A stretch of 64,000 bases of DNA from Homarus americanus (GCF_018991925.1 NW_024735516.1:1-64000), one strand, 5' to 3'; shown: positions 30,502-41,847, counted from the first letter of the stretch. Numbers and translations are program-made. Notes: a model not told the origin generated them from the letters alone.

Positions 30502-31590
30502 GTGTTAATTCACCAAATTCACCAAATTGAGTATCCAAATGTACCTTCGGCAATAAGGCCCGTTCCTCATGGAGAATGCCTCCCTATACCTGCACCACCG
30601 GCTAAATTGGAAGATCTCTCAACTTCGGATGAGGAAATTGAGGAAGAAATCCCAGACTCATCCCATGATCCTCCTTTCATTGACCAGACTTCCCATGAAC
30701 CACATCTTATAAAACAAAGTGAACTAAATTATGTTGTACGTGATCTCCGTCTATCAAAACAGCAGGCGGAACTTTTAGCATCAAGACTGCAGGAATGGAA
30801 CTTGCTACCGAAACACAAAAATTTCTGTTTTCAGGAAACAAATATTGCATTATCTTCACTGTACAGTATGCAGGATTCCCTCTGTGTGTGATGTAGATGG
30901 ACTGATGTCAGAGTTGGGAGAAAAACAGGACTCAAAGGAAGGGCGGCTTTTCATAGATTTCTCCAAGTTTAGTTTGAAAGCAGTATTGTTGCATAATGGC
31001 AACCAGAAGCCCTCAGTTCCAGTAGCGCATTCTGTAGACTTGAAGGAAATACTGACCGCTATTAAATAAAAGGAGCATAGATGGCAGATCTGCGGCGATT
31101 TGACGGTTACAGCCCTTCTACTCTGCCTTCAAGGACGGTTTACGAAATATTGCTGTTTTCTGTGTTTGTGGGACAGCAGAGCATCAGAAAAACACTACAA
31201 CACAAAGGACTGGCCAAAGAGAGAAGAGTTAGTTCCAGGAAAAAGCAACGTTAAATATACTCCCCTGGTAGACCCAAGAGATGTACTTCTACCTCCTTTA
31301 CACATCAAGCTGAGACTAATGAAGAAGTTTGTGAAGGCTAGAGCCAAACAAGGTGATGGGTTTGTGTACAGTACTTGAGGGGAAAATTCCCACAACTCAG
31401 TGATGCTAAAGTCAAAGAGAGTATCTTTGTTAGCCCACAGATAAGAAAGTTACTTAGTGCTGACGACTTTGAAAACAAACTGAATGAAATTGAACTCGCT
31501 GCATGGAAATTCTTCACATCTGTAGTCAAGGGGTTTCTTGGAAACAATAAGGAAGAAAACTTTTGCCAACTGACGAAAATTTTGCTGAAT
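30502..31590 (+). pseudogene. Broken member of an uncharacterised multicopy protein family
   Basis: Three frames together read as one protein. The first part (30502-30891) has VVRDLRLSKQQAELLASRLQ and EWNLLPKHKNFCF. The second (30845-31069, then 31100-31378 after an in-frame TAA) has RLFIDFSKFSLKAVLLHNGN, ICGDLTVTALLLCLQ, CCFLCLWDSRAS and PLVDPRDVLLPPLHIKL. The third (31375-31593) has RGKFPQLSDAKVKESIFVSP and VVKGFLGNNKEEN. I recall such sequences as a frequent unnamed family in arthropod and cnidarian gene predictions, probably tied to a DNA transposon, but I cannot name its function. The CDLK/C-x2-C and LPPLHIK blocks look structural. At least two frameshifts and one stop make it a pseudogene. 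It ends abruptly where a LINE 3' fragment begins. Confidence 0.6.
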
Positions 31591-31593
31591 TGA

Positions 31594-32420
31594 AAATGTT
31601 AAAATTCGAAGATATTAACACCTACTGCTGTGCCCTCTTTGTTTACAAATCTATCAATCACTTGCTTGACAATAATTACTTCCAGTTCCGGAATAATCAG
31701 AGATACAACTTAAGGCACCCAGAGTTACTAAGACCACCCCCAGGCGCTCCTCTCAGTCCCAGACCTCCATAAAATATCACGGTGTGAAGGTGTGGAACAA
31801 CTTACCCCCAACCATCCGAGCAAAGACTACGCTCCCTTCCTTTAAATCATCTCTAAAAAAATATCTATTGTCGAAGTATTAATATTTCTTGTAATACCTA
31901 CTATATATACAATACCTGCTTTATTTTATTGTACCATCAAAACCGTTTTATCGGAAATTATCATGTAAATAGATAAGAAATCACTATTGCAATAAACATA
32001 TTTGCCAACTAGACATAATCCTGACAGCTCTGTCCTCTTGTTCAACCTTAATACTGTACAACCCAGGTTGTACTGCTCCCCCATTATGCTTATGTTTTTC
32101 AATTCCACTGTTATTTATGTATATGCTTATAATATAAATAAAAAAAGGAAGTAAAACAAAAGTCAATAATTAAATAAAATAAATAAATATTGAAGTGATA
32201 ACAGTGGTAACATTATGAGATGTTCTTATTACCACCATGCTATTGTACTATTCCAGATGATACTAAATGTTACATAATACTTCCTTGAGATAAATGTATA
32301 GTATATATCAGGTGCCTCAAAGAGAGCTCAGGTTCTCAACTGGCTCAGCCATGTTAATATTGTTATTATTATCCACTCTGTATCTGTGTTCTTCTGGCTA
32401 AATAAACTGTTTCAATTCAA
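31594..32420 (+). mobile_element. LINE 3' end (ORF2 C-terminus and 3' UTR)
   Basis: The frame gives LKFEDINTYCCALFVYKSIN, FRNNQRYNLRHPELLRPPP and, after a frame change, YHGVKVWNNLPPTIRAK and PSFKSSLKKYLLSKY with a stop at 31880. This pattern (short helical segment, YNxR, G-x-x-x-WNxLP, FKxxLKxYLL) is the C-terminal tail of LINE ORF2 proteins of the L2/CR1/Jockey group. A 540-base AT-rich 3' region follows, ending in AATAAACTG and TTCAATTCAATT near 32400-32420, a possible short tail repeat. Confidence 0.75.
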
Positions 32421-32422
32421 TT

Positions 32423-33220
32423 AACACAACAATACAATCACACAGTCAATGCTCCCACAATATAACTCCACCATCTTTGCATTATCCAATTCGTTGTTCT
32501 CTTCTTAAATATGCCAAATTATCTAAGCGGGGGTAATTTCAAGTCCTTCTTGGCTTAACCAAGGCCGTAACTTGAATGGAATGACCGTATTACTTTTGTT
32601 TACACACATTTAATGTCCCTCTTGTCTAAAACAAAGTTTGCAACACCATCTGGTTTTTTTTTAATACGAAGGTTGTATTCAGATACAAGAGCTATATCTA
32701 AGCACCACCTCCTTCCTTGCTTTTCCGAACACAAAGGAGTTGTTTTTGAAGACAATAGTTCCAGTCTAACTATCTCCCCTGATTGTCCAAAAACAAAGGC
32801 CGGGTCTGCCCATTATTGTTCCAACGTAACACTCTTCTATATTTGTTCCAAAGTAACACTCTTCTACATTTGTTCCAACATAGAGTTCCACCATTGCCTC
32901 TTCTCTTTTGGTCTGATTATTAAATGCTCTGGACCGTTGGATACCTTGTCTCAACACCTTCTCCCCATCCTTGCCGCCTCCACTCCACCTCAACCTTCAT
33001 CTCCTTCGCTGTTTGCCTTTGGTTTATATGTCTGCCTCTCCTCAGCCCATTTATTTTCAGTTTAGTTTTGTAATTTATGTCATTTATGTCTCCTGAAATG
33101 TTTTGGTGTTCAGGTTGTCAAGTCTTCCGTATTTTTTAAGATTGACACTGTACCGAATCTATGAATGAACGGTACTTTAAACTCGATCTGGTGTGACCCG
33201 CCATATACAGTCTGATCACT
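32423..33220. other. No gene recognised
   Basis: The only structure is a small tandem repeat of TTGTTCCAAVRTAACACTCT at about 32815-32890. The open frame at 32613-33065 has no recognisable domain and passes through this repeat. Confidence 0.5.
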
Positions 33221-33224
33221 TCAC

Positions 33225-33384
33225 GGATCACCTGAAGATTAGACATTATCTTATTTAACCTGAGTATTAACCCTTATAACGTTACCTGGGGAATTTAGGT
33301 TAGGATAGATAAAGGTAGGTTAGGCTAGGTAAAGTTAGGTTAAGTTAGGTGGTTACCGTTAGAAAAGTTAATCATCAGGTTAAT
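33225..33384 (+). mobile_element. Inverted-repeat element of the GGATCACCTGAAG family
   Basis: It starts GGATCACCTGAAGATTAGAC and has TTAGG-like words in the middle (33296-33350). It ends near TTAATCATCAGGTTAA, a decayed inverse of the start. Related copies are at 40310, 53993, 58752, 62341 and 62760. Confidence 0.75.
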
Positions 33385-33532
33385 GGCTGGTATCACACTG
33401 AGTAGCTGTCAGGGGTAACTTTCATGTTCTTTCAGTGTGAAACTAAATAAATCGCTCACCACAAACAGACAGTGTTGTAATGGTCCAGATGATGTTGATG
33501 TTTACATACAAACTAACAGCATGGGGCAAAGT

Positions 33533-33537
<5 letters not shown>

Positions 33538-33579
<42 letters not shown>
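33538..33579 (+). repeat. (CA)n microsatellite
   Basis: Twenty-one uninterrupted CA units. Confidence 0.95.
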
Positions 33580-33580
<1 letters not shown>

Positions 33581-34588
33581 ACCAATACACATACATCAAC
33601 AGCCGCTCTTCAAAATAGTGTAAATCACAAGGCATAAAGATATTTTTTCCAGAGACATAAAAGAGACTGCTCTCTCTCTTTCTGTGCAACCTAAGTGGTA
33701 TTTATCCCCCCTAGCCTCTTACATCCCCCCCCCTCTTACAAACTTTCACTTGGGCTCTTGATGATTGCTAGTTAACGTCCTTCTAGCCAACGAAATCGTA
33801 AAGATAGGTTGTTAAGCGTGGGGAATTTCGCTTCACTGACATCCATTAAGCTAGCAAAAATTTCTCCCATCCCCACACACTCCGTTATTGTCACCTAGAT
33901 CAACGTATGTCTTGATGAGAGAGAGAGGAATTGTTTGTATATTGAAGTCTGCGTGTATATGGATGTTGTGATAATACATTGGTAGCCTCGTGATTCCTAC
34001 CTGGGGTCTGTGAAATGCTACTACGACCATATAGTTTGCACGACCAATCCCCGGTAGAGGCTCACGTTGCTTAAAAATAGAACGAATGAGCAGGCTTTGT
34101 GTGACATAAAACAACATCTAAAATTGCTTTTATTGTCCTTGTGGAGCCGTGGTAGCGACCTTGTGGGGTTTCATGATGTTGGTTCGCACTCAGGATAGGT
34201 TGGAGAAAGGAGACTCACAATGCGCTCTATGTATACATGTTGTATTGGATGTACAGTGCAGCTTGGTGCTGGGAAGTGGCAGCGTGGTTACAAGCGTGGA
34301 GTAGAGAGCTGGTTGGGGAGCCTGCTCAGAGGAGGTGTTGCTTGCTGTGTGGCTGTAGGTAGAAGGGGAAGGGTCATGGCGAGGTGAGGTCTTATATAGC
34401 GGAGGTAGGCGTGGCTTGATAGTTGACCTCCGCTTTGTTTGGCAGGCGGCGCTAGTAGCCTACCTTAGACCACGAGGCTTTCGAAAAGGGGTCGGCTCGT
34501 CAGCGACAAACGGCAGTGTTAGTTGTTGGGGAAATATCCACTACAACCTCTCTTCACCCGCAGATGTCCAAGGTTTGATTCCCGACTA

Positions 34589-34589
<1 letters not shown>
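33580..34589. other. No gene recognised
   Basis: No domain is supported. The GC-richer part (34140-34520) has a TATATA-like word near 34394 and a tRNA B-box-like string (GGTTTGATTCC) near 34573. These hint at a promoter-bearing mobile element but do not establish one. Confidence 0.4.

Positions 34590-34676
<87 letters not shown>
34590..34676. repeat. (TA)n microsatellite
   Basis: About 43 uninterrupted TA units, then TTTA repeats to 34700. Confidence 0.95.
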
Positions 34677-34679
<3 letters not shown>

Positions 34680-35360
34680 TTATTTATTTATTTATTTATA
34701 TATCACAGCACACTTAATGCCTAAAATTAGGTTTCAAGTATTAGCAATGTCTTATTGCATCACGTACGAGCAGTTAATGGAAGCCGATAATTGGTTACCC
34801 AGAAAAGCTGACAAGCCATTATTGGAGGTTTATCGAAAGAAATACCATCGACCTGGTAACGAAATATAAAAAAAGCTACTGGGATGTTCTGATGAAATAC
34901 TGAAACACAGAAACCCGAACATGACAAAACACTCACAATATGCACAGGGCAGAGTAACGTGGGGATCACATACTAATAATAAGAATAATAGGTGGTCCTT
35001 TGTTTCTCAAACGCGTGTATATTGACTTATACACGCTGATGAAGTGTACTGTGTGTACCAGTGATTCTCACATCATCTCACAAGAACTGAAATATGTAGA
35101 CGATGTGATCAATCAAATGCTTCTCAGCTAACTCGGGAAAACGATTTTAAAAGCAAGTTTGTCTTCACTGATAATCTCTGTCACAATGACTCATAATCAG
35201 TCACAATCATTCACAATCACTCAAAATCAGTCATTCACAATCATTGTTACAGTCATTCACAAACAATCGCAGAATTATTGTCACAACGTCATAATCAAAC
35301 TCACAGTACTCTCACAATTAGTTACAGCCAGTTACAATCACTATCACAAGACGTTACACA

Positions 35361-35725
35361 AGGGGGATCGGTGGTCGATGCGGTACCCTTCTTGCCTCGC
35401 AAGCGAGATGTCACGGGTTCGATTCCCGGGCCGGTGGGAGTTGTTTGGACTTACCTCCTTGCCCCCATTAGTCCCTGTTCACCTAGCAGTAAAGTACTGT
35501 AGGCACCTGGTGTAAGTCGAAAGTTGCGAATTCGTATTCAGGGAAAGTTGTTGGAGCTTCCAATAACTTCATGACATAAAACCACTGACTCTTCAGGCTT
35601 CTACGCCCTTAACTCGTGAGACATAAAGGCAAGCATGAACTTAGCATGCTTCCCTGTTGGGCGCTGTAAACGCTTCTGCGCTTCACCTTACACAAGGATG
35701 TAGGGGAGTGCCCAATAAAAAAAAA
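35361..35725 (+). mobile_element. tRNA-Ala-like SINE
   Basis: The head (35361-35435) folds as a tRNA. It has an A-box-like TGGTCGATGCGG, an anticodon arm CTTGC-CTCGCAA-GCGAG with anticodon CGC (alanine) and a perfect B box GGTTCGATTCC with a paired T arm. A roughly 260-base body and an A-rich tail (35717-35727) follow. The element is flanked by an imperfect target duplication, AAGACGTTACACA at 35348-35360 and AAGACCTTACACA at 35726-35738. It would be transcribed by RNA polymerase III and mobilised by a LINE. It is not a tRNA gene, because the acceptor stem is not intact. Confidence 0.85.
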
Positions 35726-36285
35726 AAGACCTTACACACAGAATAACGGGGTTAGAGGGTGCAAGCATGATGTAAGTTGGTCCTAGGGGGCGCAGGAGTA
35801 AAAAAAGTTTGAGCTAATACAGGTTTAGTGTAAATCTAGAGATAAACACTTTTTGAAGAGCAGTAATGGAAACAAGAAATAGAGTAAAGCATAAACGTAG
35901 TCAACGCGACAAGACCAAGGTAACTCCAGCGACTAAGCTCTATGCAAATGACCGTCAGTCATTGCTTCGAGTTACAAGTTCATTTAAGCTCCGGTAGAGA
36001 GGAATATGTAGTGTGAAATGTGTGAAAAATCATAAAAAAAGATTCAACACGGTGTTGCTGTGAGTCGTACATATACCCGCTATTATATTCTCTTTTCCAG
36101 AATAAAAAAAAACAGAAAAAACCTGGCGAAATATTAGAAGAGGTGTGTGTGTGTTGGGGTCAGCTCCCTGTTATATATGAATCGACAGAAGGGGGAGTCC
36201 GGTGGAAATAAAATTTGATATTATAGTGTTGGTAACCCACAAACAATATATGTAATTTCATTCTAATATAATTAATCGAATCTGC

Positions 36286-36321
36286 AGTATGTATGTATGT
36301 ATGTATGTATGTATGTATGTA
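36286..36321 (+). repeat. (ATGT)n microsatellite
   Basis: About nine GTAT/ATGT units. Confidence 0.95.
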
Positions 36322-36527
36322 TATCATACTCGCCGAGAAACTCTTGTTGTGTACTATGATTCATCAGTACCAGGCGAGAAGTGAAATACTGGGGAGAGTG
36401 GAGAGAGTGACGTGGCCCCCCTGTGAGCTAGGTAACAACCTGTCTTTCCCAGAGGCACCATAAATTGACCTAAATATTACCTTTTCACAGTATAAAGACT
36501 ACCTTTACCTATTAACCAAGAAAGTAA

Positions 36528-36532
<5 letters not shown>

Positions 36533-36567
<35 letters not shown>
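36533..36567 (+). repeat. (CT)n microsatellite
   Basis: About seventeen CT units. Confidence 0.95.
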
Positions 36568-36570
<3 letters not shown>

Positions 36571-36879
36571 TGTATCACTTACTCACTATAATACCAACAA
36601 CAACAATATTTGCACTTCAGTGAAAAAATTACTTATCTTGTCTTAAATTTCGGCTTTTCTCACTCAACGTTCTCTCCCTCTCTCGTGTAGGTAAGCTAGA
36701 GGGAGACACTATTGCACTCCCTCACTCTCATATTAATGTCAATATAGTCAAAAAAAGAATAAAATACCGAGCGAACAGGATCACCAGAAACGCCAAGGTA
36801 AATCTACTCTATTTACACACAAAAGGTACAAGACATAATATAAAAGCACTTCCCACCAAATTGGGAGATCGGCATTAAC

Positions 36880-37226
36880 ACCACTCACTCCCACCTAGAA
36901 TTTCCTAGAAAATGATTCACAAACCTTAGGCGGCCACATGGTGTGGCCAAGAGCCCAGCTAGGGAGTTACAGCTGATGCCAAGGACATGGTCACAGGGTC
37001 AATGTCCATCGTATTGATGGTAGATCAGATGGCCTCCACAAAACAACAATGGCCTCTCATGTTTATGTCCGGGAGTCATGGTCTAGTAACGTAAATATAA
37101 TGATCTATTAATGTGTCCATACCATTGAGCTAATTAATAAATAGCTGTACTTAAAATTAGCGTTTAGAAAATTCCCCCTAAGAATATAAATACCAAGTTA
37201 AATAACTAATCGGCCACGCTACCAAT
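36880..37226 (-). mobile_element. LTR-like repeat, inverse relative of 2992
   Basis: Read on the minus strand, it begins GAGGAAGATTGGTAGCGTGG at its edge, then GGACACATTAATAGATCA, ATATTTACGTTACTAGACC and CCCGGACATAAACATGA. The same strings in the same order occur at 2982-3235. The part beyond (towards 36400) has no counterpart that I can align. A dispersed LTR or other repeat end is likely; its far boundary is not resolved. Confidence 0.5.
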
Positions 37227-37299
37227 CTTCCTCACTTCACCATCCTTCAACTATAAATTCTTACTTTAAATGTACTTCTTAATTTACCCTCATTATATT

Positions 37300-37376
<77 letters not shown>
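37300..37376. repeat. (AT)n microsatellite
   Basis: About 38 uninterrupted AT units. Confidence 0.95.
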
Positions 37377-37379
<3 letters not shown>

Positions 37380-37382
<3 letters not shown>

Positions 37383-39645
37383 ACACATACCAGGATTTCT
37401 GGGAAGGACAAATGAAGATTTTTATTGAAACTTGCCACAGAAGGTTGGCTACATTTACTCCGTCTTTTTTGCTTTTCATTAAAATTTCTTTCCCTTAAGA
37501 CGTTTTCCAGAAGTCACACACTTCAAGCTTTTTTATTCGTGGTCTTTTGAATAAATTCTGAGTCATCTTTATATTAAAAAACGATGGTTGGATCTCAGAA
37601 AGAAATGGCAGCTGAAAATTGAAGATCTTAGTAAGGTGGGAATACTTTATTTTGTATCAAATAATTTTGCATCTGCTCAGGAACGAGTCCCATTAAAATT
37701 ACCTTCAAGCGTATTGATCTCTGATCTCTGACCGAGTTTTGAGTAAAGGGCAAAAGTGATCAGAATCTTATGTTAACCATAAATTATTGTGAATTTTCTT
37801 ATTCTACAGAATTCTGAGGTTTTTGATGGTGTCAAATTGTAAACTTTTAGTTTTTAAGCCATCGTCAGCTTCAAAACCATAATAATGATTGTGTTATCCA
37901 TTATCATCACCAATATTGTTATTATACTTTATAAAAGAAGACAGGCCAAAGTTCACAAAATATTGATCAGATTGTTGTTTTTAGTCTGTCCAGAACATAC
38001 AGTAGAGGTGATGGCGGCAAAACCTGGTGTCCTGGCTGTACATTATATATGTGCACTGTCATGGGCTGCATGGCAACAACAAGAAGGTAATGACGAAGCT
38101 GTTCCCAGTGGCTGCTGCACCACATTCTTTGTTGCAGTTCCTCTGTTGTTACTGGCGGACGACTGACAAACTTCGACTCAACAAACAAGCGAACAAGAAG
38201 ATGCTCGTGCACGACTAATGACCTGGGTGAGACGTCACAAAGATAACCCAGGATTCACTTTAAGCACACTACTTGTACACAAACATGGCTCCACTATTGC
38301 TTTGAGACTATAGTGGAGGTACTGTAGTCGAGTTCCCATACGACAAGCGAGTTAAAACTTTAAATGTACGAATCTTTGAAAACATTGACTGGTTGGCAGC
38401 GAGGTGTGTGGTGGTAAATTGGAGGCTGGGAAATCTTTTAACACAAAGTCGACGGTAATTAGAAAAGACTTAGACGAAAGTGAAGACTAAACTGCCTCCG
38501 GCAAGTGACTGTGTGTGTGTGTGTGTTTGAGGTGCATTTATTACTTACAATAAACAAGACCTGTCCGACGAAAAGGGCAGGTGTTTGTACCAAAGCACAA
38601 GTTCACTTTTACGACTCTCTCTCTCTCTCTCTCTCTCTCTTTTGCTCTCTCAACCTCCCCCTGTTACTCACCCCCTCCCTCCTTCACAGCCAACCATGAA
38701 AGAGCTGGTCTTGCCATAACAAAGTTTTCTTCTATATTCCTTCGTGTTTTGTCTTATGATTTCGTTCGTTTTTCATAATTGTGGACTTTTCTCTTTGTCT
38801 TATTTTCCCTCCTTTAATCTTCTGTCAATAAGTCAACTACGATCACCTTTCAGACTACTAGTTGCTATGCTGATGTGTGTGTGTTTGTTTACTGATCTGT
38901 TTGTTGGGGTTTGTCTCACCCTCCTCTCTCTAGTCCGTTCTTTTCCTATCATTCGCAGATTCTCGCTTTCTCTTTCTCCCATCGGCTCTCTCTTTTGTTC
39001 CTGCTATTATTTTTGTCTCATTCTCTCTTTCTTCCCCTCCACTCTCGCTCTCTCTCTTACCCCGTTCATCTAACCCTCCAGACCATCATCATCTCTCTCT
39101 CTTCCTCGCTCGTCACCACCAGAGTCTTTCACCTTGGGCTTCCAATACAGGATCATCCCCATCAACACCCGCTGCCCCGGCACCCACCCACCCATTCACC
39201 CACACGCACAGAAGGCATATTTTGTTTTATCTTTCTAATGATAACGAGTCTTCCTCCGCTGGGTTAACGAGAGAGACATAGAAAAATGCGAGTTCCAGCT
39301 CAAGAGAGACAACCATCCTAAACAGATGGGTTAACCACACCAAAAGGGAGGGAAGTGGTGGTAAAGCAACTGCATGCAGACCATCTCCTTATACACAATT
39401 GACACAAGTCATTGATCCTGGTCCTTTATGTCAACGGTTGCTGGCTCGTGCTCGTTCTCCCCGTAAACTCATGTGTAAATGGGTACCTAACTTTGGGGAA
39501 ATAAAGCGGCTCGCATGTAGTGCCCACCACACGGTGTCTCTGTGTACCGTAAGTTTATTTCCTAGTGTTGTGTACCGTCAGGCCCCAAATGTGCCATTAA
39601 ACCTATGATAAACACACTTTTGGATAAGAAGTTAAGTCTGTCCTG
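37380..39645. other. No gene recognised; pyrimidine-rich part
   Basis: The first half has no supported feature. From 38610 to 39120 the plus strand is strongly pyrimidine-rich, with a CT microsatellite at 38613-38641. The leucine/serine-rich frames there reflect composition. A TG run lies at 38508-38526. Confidence 0.5.
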
Positions 39646-40231
39646 CAGTGGCGGCTCGTGAAAAATAAAATGGAGGGACTGCAAGCCTCACACAACAGTA
39701 GGATACACAAATTTGACCTACCTCAGGTATGAGTTGTAGTTGATGTCCACTAATTCCCAGGGCATGGTAGTAGTGTTGGTGGTGATGGACCAGTATTAAT
39801 TGAAAATAAAGTCAAAATTGTTTATTACTATTTCATTAAAATCCTTTATTTCTGTGTAAAAAAGTTCGGCGTTTCGGCTTCTGCAAATACTTCACTCGAT
39901 TTTCCATCGTCAAAGGGTAATTAAAGAAAGCACGATTTAACCACACCGTCCACACGTTGTACGAGACTGAGCTGCTTCAAGTGCGGCGGCGGCGGCGGCG
40001 CCAATTAATAACAGACATGAATCGTACAGCATTGACGGCAACTATGAAAGTAACTTAAATTTTGGTCTGATTTTAATGAAAATTCACTTAGCAACGTATT
40101 GAAAATAATTAAATAACATATAAAATGATATATTTGTTGGTAGTGTATTATTCAGCTGTCTCTCTAAAGGAATCATACGCCTGGCAGTGAGTGTCTGGGG
40201 GGACTGCAGCCCAATGGACGAGCCGCCACTG
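39646..40231. mobile_element. hAT-like non-autonomous element
   Basis: The ends CAGTGGCGGCTCGT and ACGAGCCGCCACTG are perfect inverted repeats of 14 bases. A further partly matching GGACTGCA/TGCAGTCC lies just inside. CAGTGG ends and a 586-base non-coding interior with a CGG run (39985-40000) fit small hAT-type elements. The right end runs into a CA microsatellite, so the expected 8-base target duplication cannot be confirmed. Confidence 0.7.
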
Positions 40232-40235
40232 ACAC

Positions 40236-40270
<35 letters not shown>

Positions 40271-40274
40271 CACA
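40232..40274 (+). repeat. (AC)n microsatellite
   Basis: About twenty AC units with one interruption, directly abutting the hAT-like end. Confidence 0.95.
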
Positions 40275-40309
40275 AAAAGTTGTTTATTTCACTTCACAAA
40301 TACCAAAAT

Positions 40310-40419
40310 GGATCACCTGAAGAATAACCCCATCTAATTCCACCTTAATATTAACTACTCTAACCTAATCTAACTTAACACCTTCAGGGAACGTTTGAGT
40401 AATTAATCGTCAGGTGAAC
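40310..40419 (+). mobile_element. Inverted-repeat element of the GGATCACCTGAAG family
   Basis: It starts GGATCACCTGAAGAATAACC, contains CTAACCTAATCTAACTTAAC in the middle and ends TTAATCGTCAGGTGAAC, an imperfect inverse of the start. Confidence 0.8.
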
Positions 40420-40574
40420 AAAATCGGGGTACAATCTTAATGTGATCGCCTAATATGTCCATTCAAAAGCAACTGATTTACGAACACAATAATGTAACAC
40501 CAATAATAATATGTTTACTGTGAGGGATACCTTACCATCCAACCTGTAGTATACCACCACGACTTCTAACCGTC

Positions 40575-40868
40575 CAGGAGGTGTGAGGTAGGGAGGAGGA
40601 GGGGGTAGTGTGAGGTAGGGAAGAGGAGGAGGTAGTGTGAGGTAGGGAGGAGGAAGTAGCGTGAGGTAGGGAGGAGGAGGTAGTGTGAGGTACGGAGGAG
40701 GAGGAGGTAATGTGAGGTATGGAGGAAGATGAGGTAGTGTGAGGCAGGGAGAAAGAAGAGGTAGTGTGAGGTAGGGAGAAGGATGTAGTGTGAGGCAGGG
40801 AGGAGGAGGAGGTAGTGTGAGGTAGGGAAGAAGAGGAGGTAGTGTGAGGTACGGAGGAAGGGGAGGTA
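40575..40868 (+). repeat. 22-25 bp minisatellite, GAGGTAGTGTGAGGTAGGGA unit
   Basis: About twelve copies of GAGGTAGTGTGAGGTAGGGA with a variable GGA insertion lie in tandem and stop directly at a Gypsy RT fragment. The leucine/proline-rich minus-strand frames are artefacts of the repeat. Confidence 0.9.
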
Positions 40869-40869
40869 G

Positions 40870-41230
40870 AGTGTTATGCCTTTCGGGCTTTGCAATGCCC
40901 CTGCTACCTTTCAAAGGCTGATGTCACAAGTCACGGCCAATTGGCCTGGTTGTGTAGTATATTTAGATGATGTAATTTTTTCTGACACTTGGTCAAACCA
41001 TTTATGTCAGCTAGACGCTCTCTTCACTGAGTTAGAAAATGTAGGACTTGTTATAAACTTTGCTAAGTCAGAATTTGTTTGTGCTCAACTTTTGTATCTG
41101 GGACATGTAATTGGGTTGGGGAAACTTGCTCCTCCCACAGCAAGGTGTGACACTATTTCTCAGATGCCTGTTCCATGTAACAAACGACAAGTCCGCAGAT
41201 TTTTGGGTTGTGTGGGTTATTACCGGGGGT
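40870..41230 (+). pseudogene. Ty3/Gypsy reverse transcriptase palm fragment
   Basis: The frame gives MPFGLCNAPATFQRLM, CVVYLDDVIF (the catalytic YxDD box, both aspartates intact) and GLVINFAKSEFVCAQLLYLG. It continues with HVIGLGKLAPP and RRFLGCVGYYRG, the end of the RT palm and thumb in Ty3/Gypsy elements. The upstream RT half and the downstream RNase H are absent: a minisatellite abuts the start and unrelated sequence follows the YYRG motif. About 120 codons are uninterrupted. It is probably the same broad family as 28449-28903, but the two pieces do not overlap, so this cannot be tested within the window. Confidence 0.85.
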
Positions 41231-41505
41231 AGACCATGTGGAGCTTCCCGGAGGGTGGCGTCCTACCGTGGCACTAGCGAATGAGCCGCCCGGACCAAAC
41301 TTGGCATGGGTAGCAAGTGTTTCCTTGCTTCTCTCATGAACAGTTCTATGTTGGATGCTCCAGAGTGGGAACTGGCAAAAATCTGTACATACTTGCTGCT
41401 AATGGCAAAACCAAAAATGTTGTCTACCCTAATGGACTACAGTGAGACAATGTGGAGCCTCCCGGAGGGTGGCGTCCTACTGTTGCCTAGCGGATGAGCC
41501 GCCCC
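41231..41505 (+). repeat. 60-bp direct repeat pair flanking 155 bp
   Basis: TGTGGAGCYTCCCGGAGGGT plus GGCGTCCTAC and GAATGAGCCGCC-type ends occur at 41238-41290 and again at 41453-41504. The pair is GC-rich, unlike its surroundings, and the first copy directly abuts the Gypsy RT fragment. A GC-rich stem (CGCCCCGAGGGCGGCG) follows the second copy. Confidence 0.8.
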
Positions 41506-41724
41506 GAGGGCGGCGATTCTGCTAGTAGAATTATAAAGACGAAGTGCTTGTAGTACCTAGCAAAATCTATCAATTCTATATTAGGTTTTAGGAAGTGACA
41601 AAATCTTTTCATTATGAAAGATTTCATAAATTTCGTTTACTTACAAGACTTCACTAGAGTAATTTTCATTATATAAGCTACTGAACTTGGCACAAAGAAT
41701 GAGATGTGACGATGATGACAAGGT

Positions 41725-41847
41725 AAGTTTGGGTGGCCCCCTCAGAAAGTTCCTGTGGCCCCCTAATGTTCCGTTTGTCCCATGTGGCCCCCTAAAAGTA
41801 TGGCGTGGCCCCCTAGGGGGCCATATGGCCCACATTGAGGACCACTG
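41725..41847 (-). mobile_element. hAT-like terminal fragment
   Basis: Read on the minus strand, the end is CAGTGGTCCTCAATGTGGGC followed by several GGGGGCCA repeats. CAGTGGT-CTCAA is the typical terminus of many hAT elements. The opposite end is not found nearby, so only one end is supported. Confidence 0.55.

Noticed and set aside
34138..34515. Possible LTR or promoter region with a TATATA-like word
   Set aside because: No second copy, no coding region and no defined ends are visible in the window.
34515..34585. tRNA-like B box (GGTTTGATTCC)
   Set aside because: No A box or foldable tRNA arms could be matched; a single B-box-like string is weak evidence.
35361..35435. tRNA-Ala gene
   Set aside because: The sequence continues into a SINE body with an A-rich tail and target duplication, and the acceptor stem does not pair properly.
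38744..39267. Leu/Ser/Phe-rich overlapping frames resembling membrane segments
   Set aside because: The region is a pyrimidine-rich tract; two overlapping frames have the same character, indicating composition rather than a gene.
40450..40914. Minus-strand 154-codon Leu/Pro-rich frame
   Set aside because: It follows from the GAGGTAGTGTGAGGTAGGGA minisatellite.
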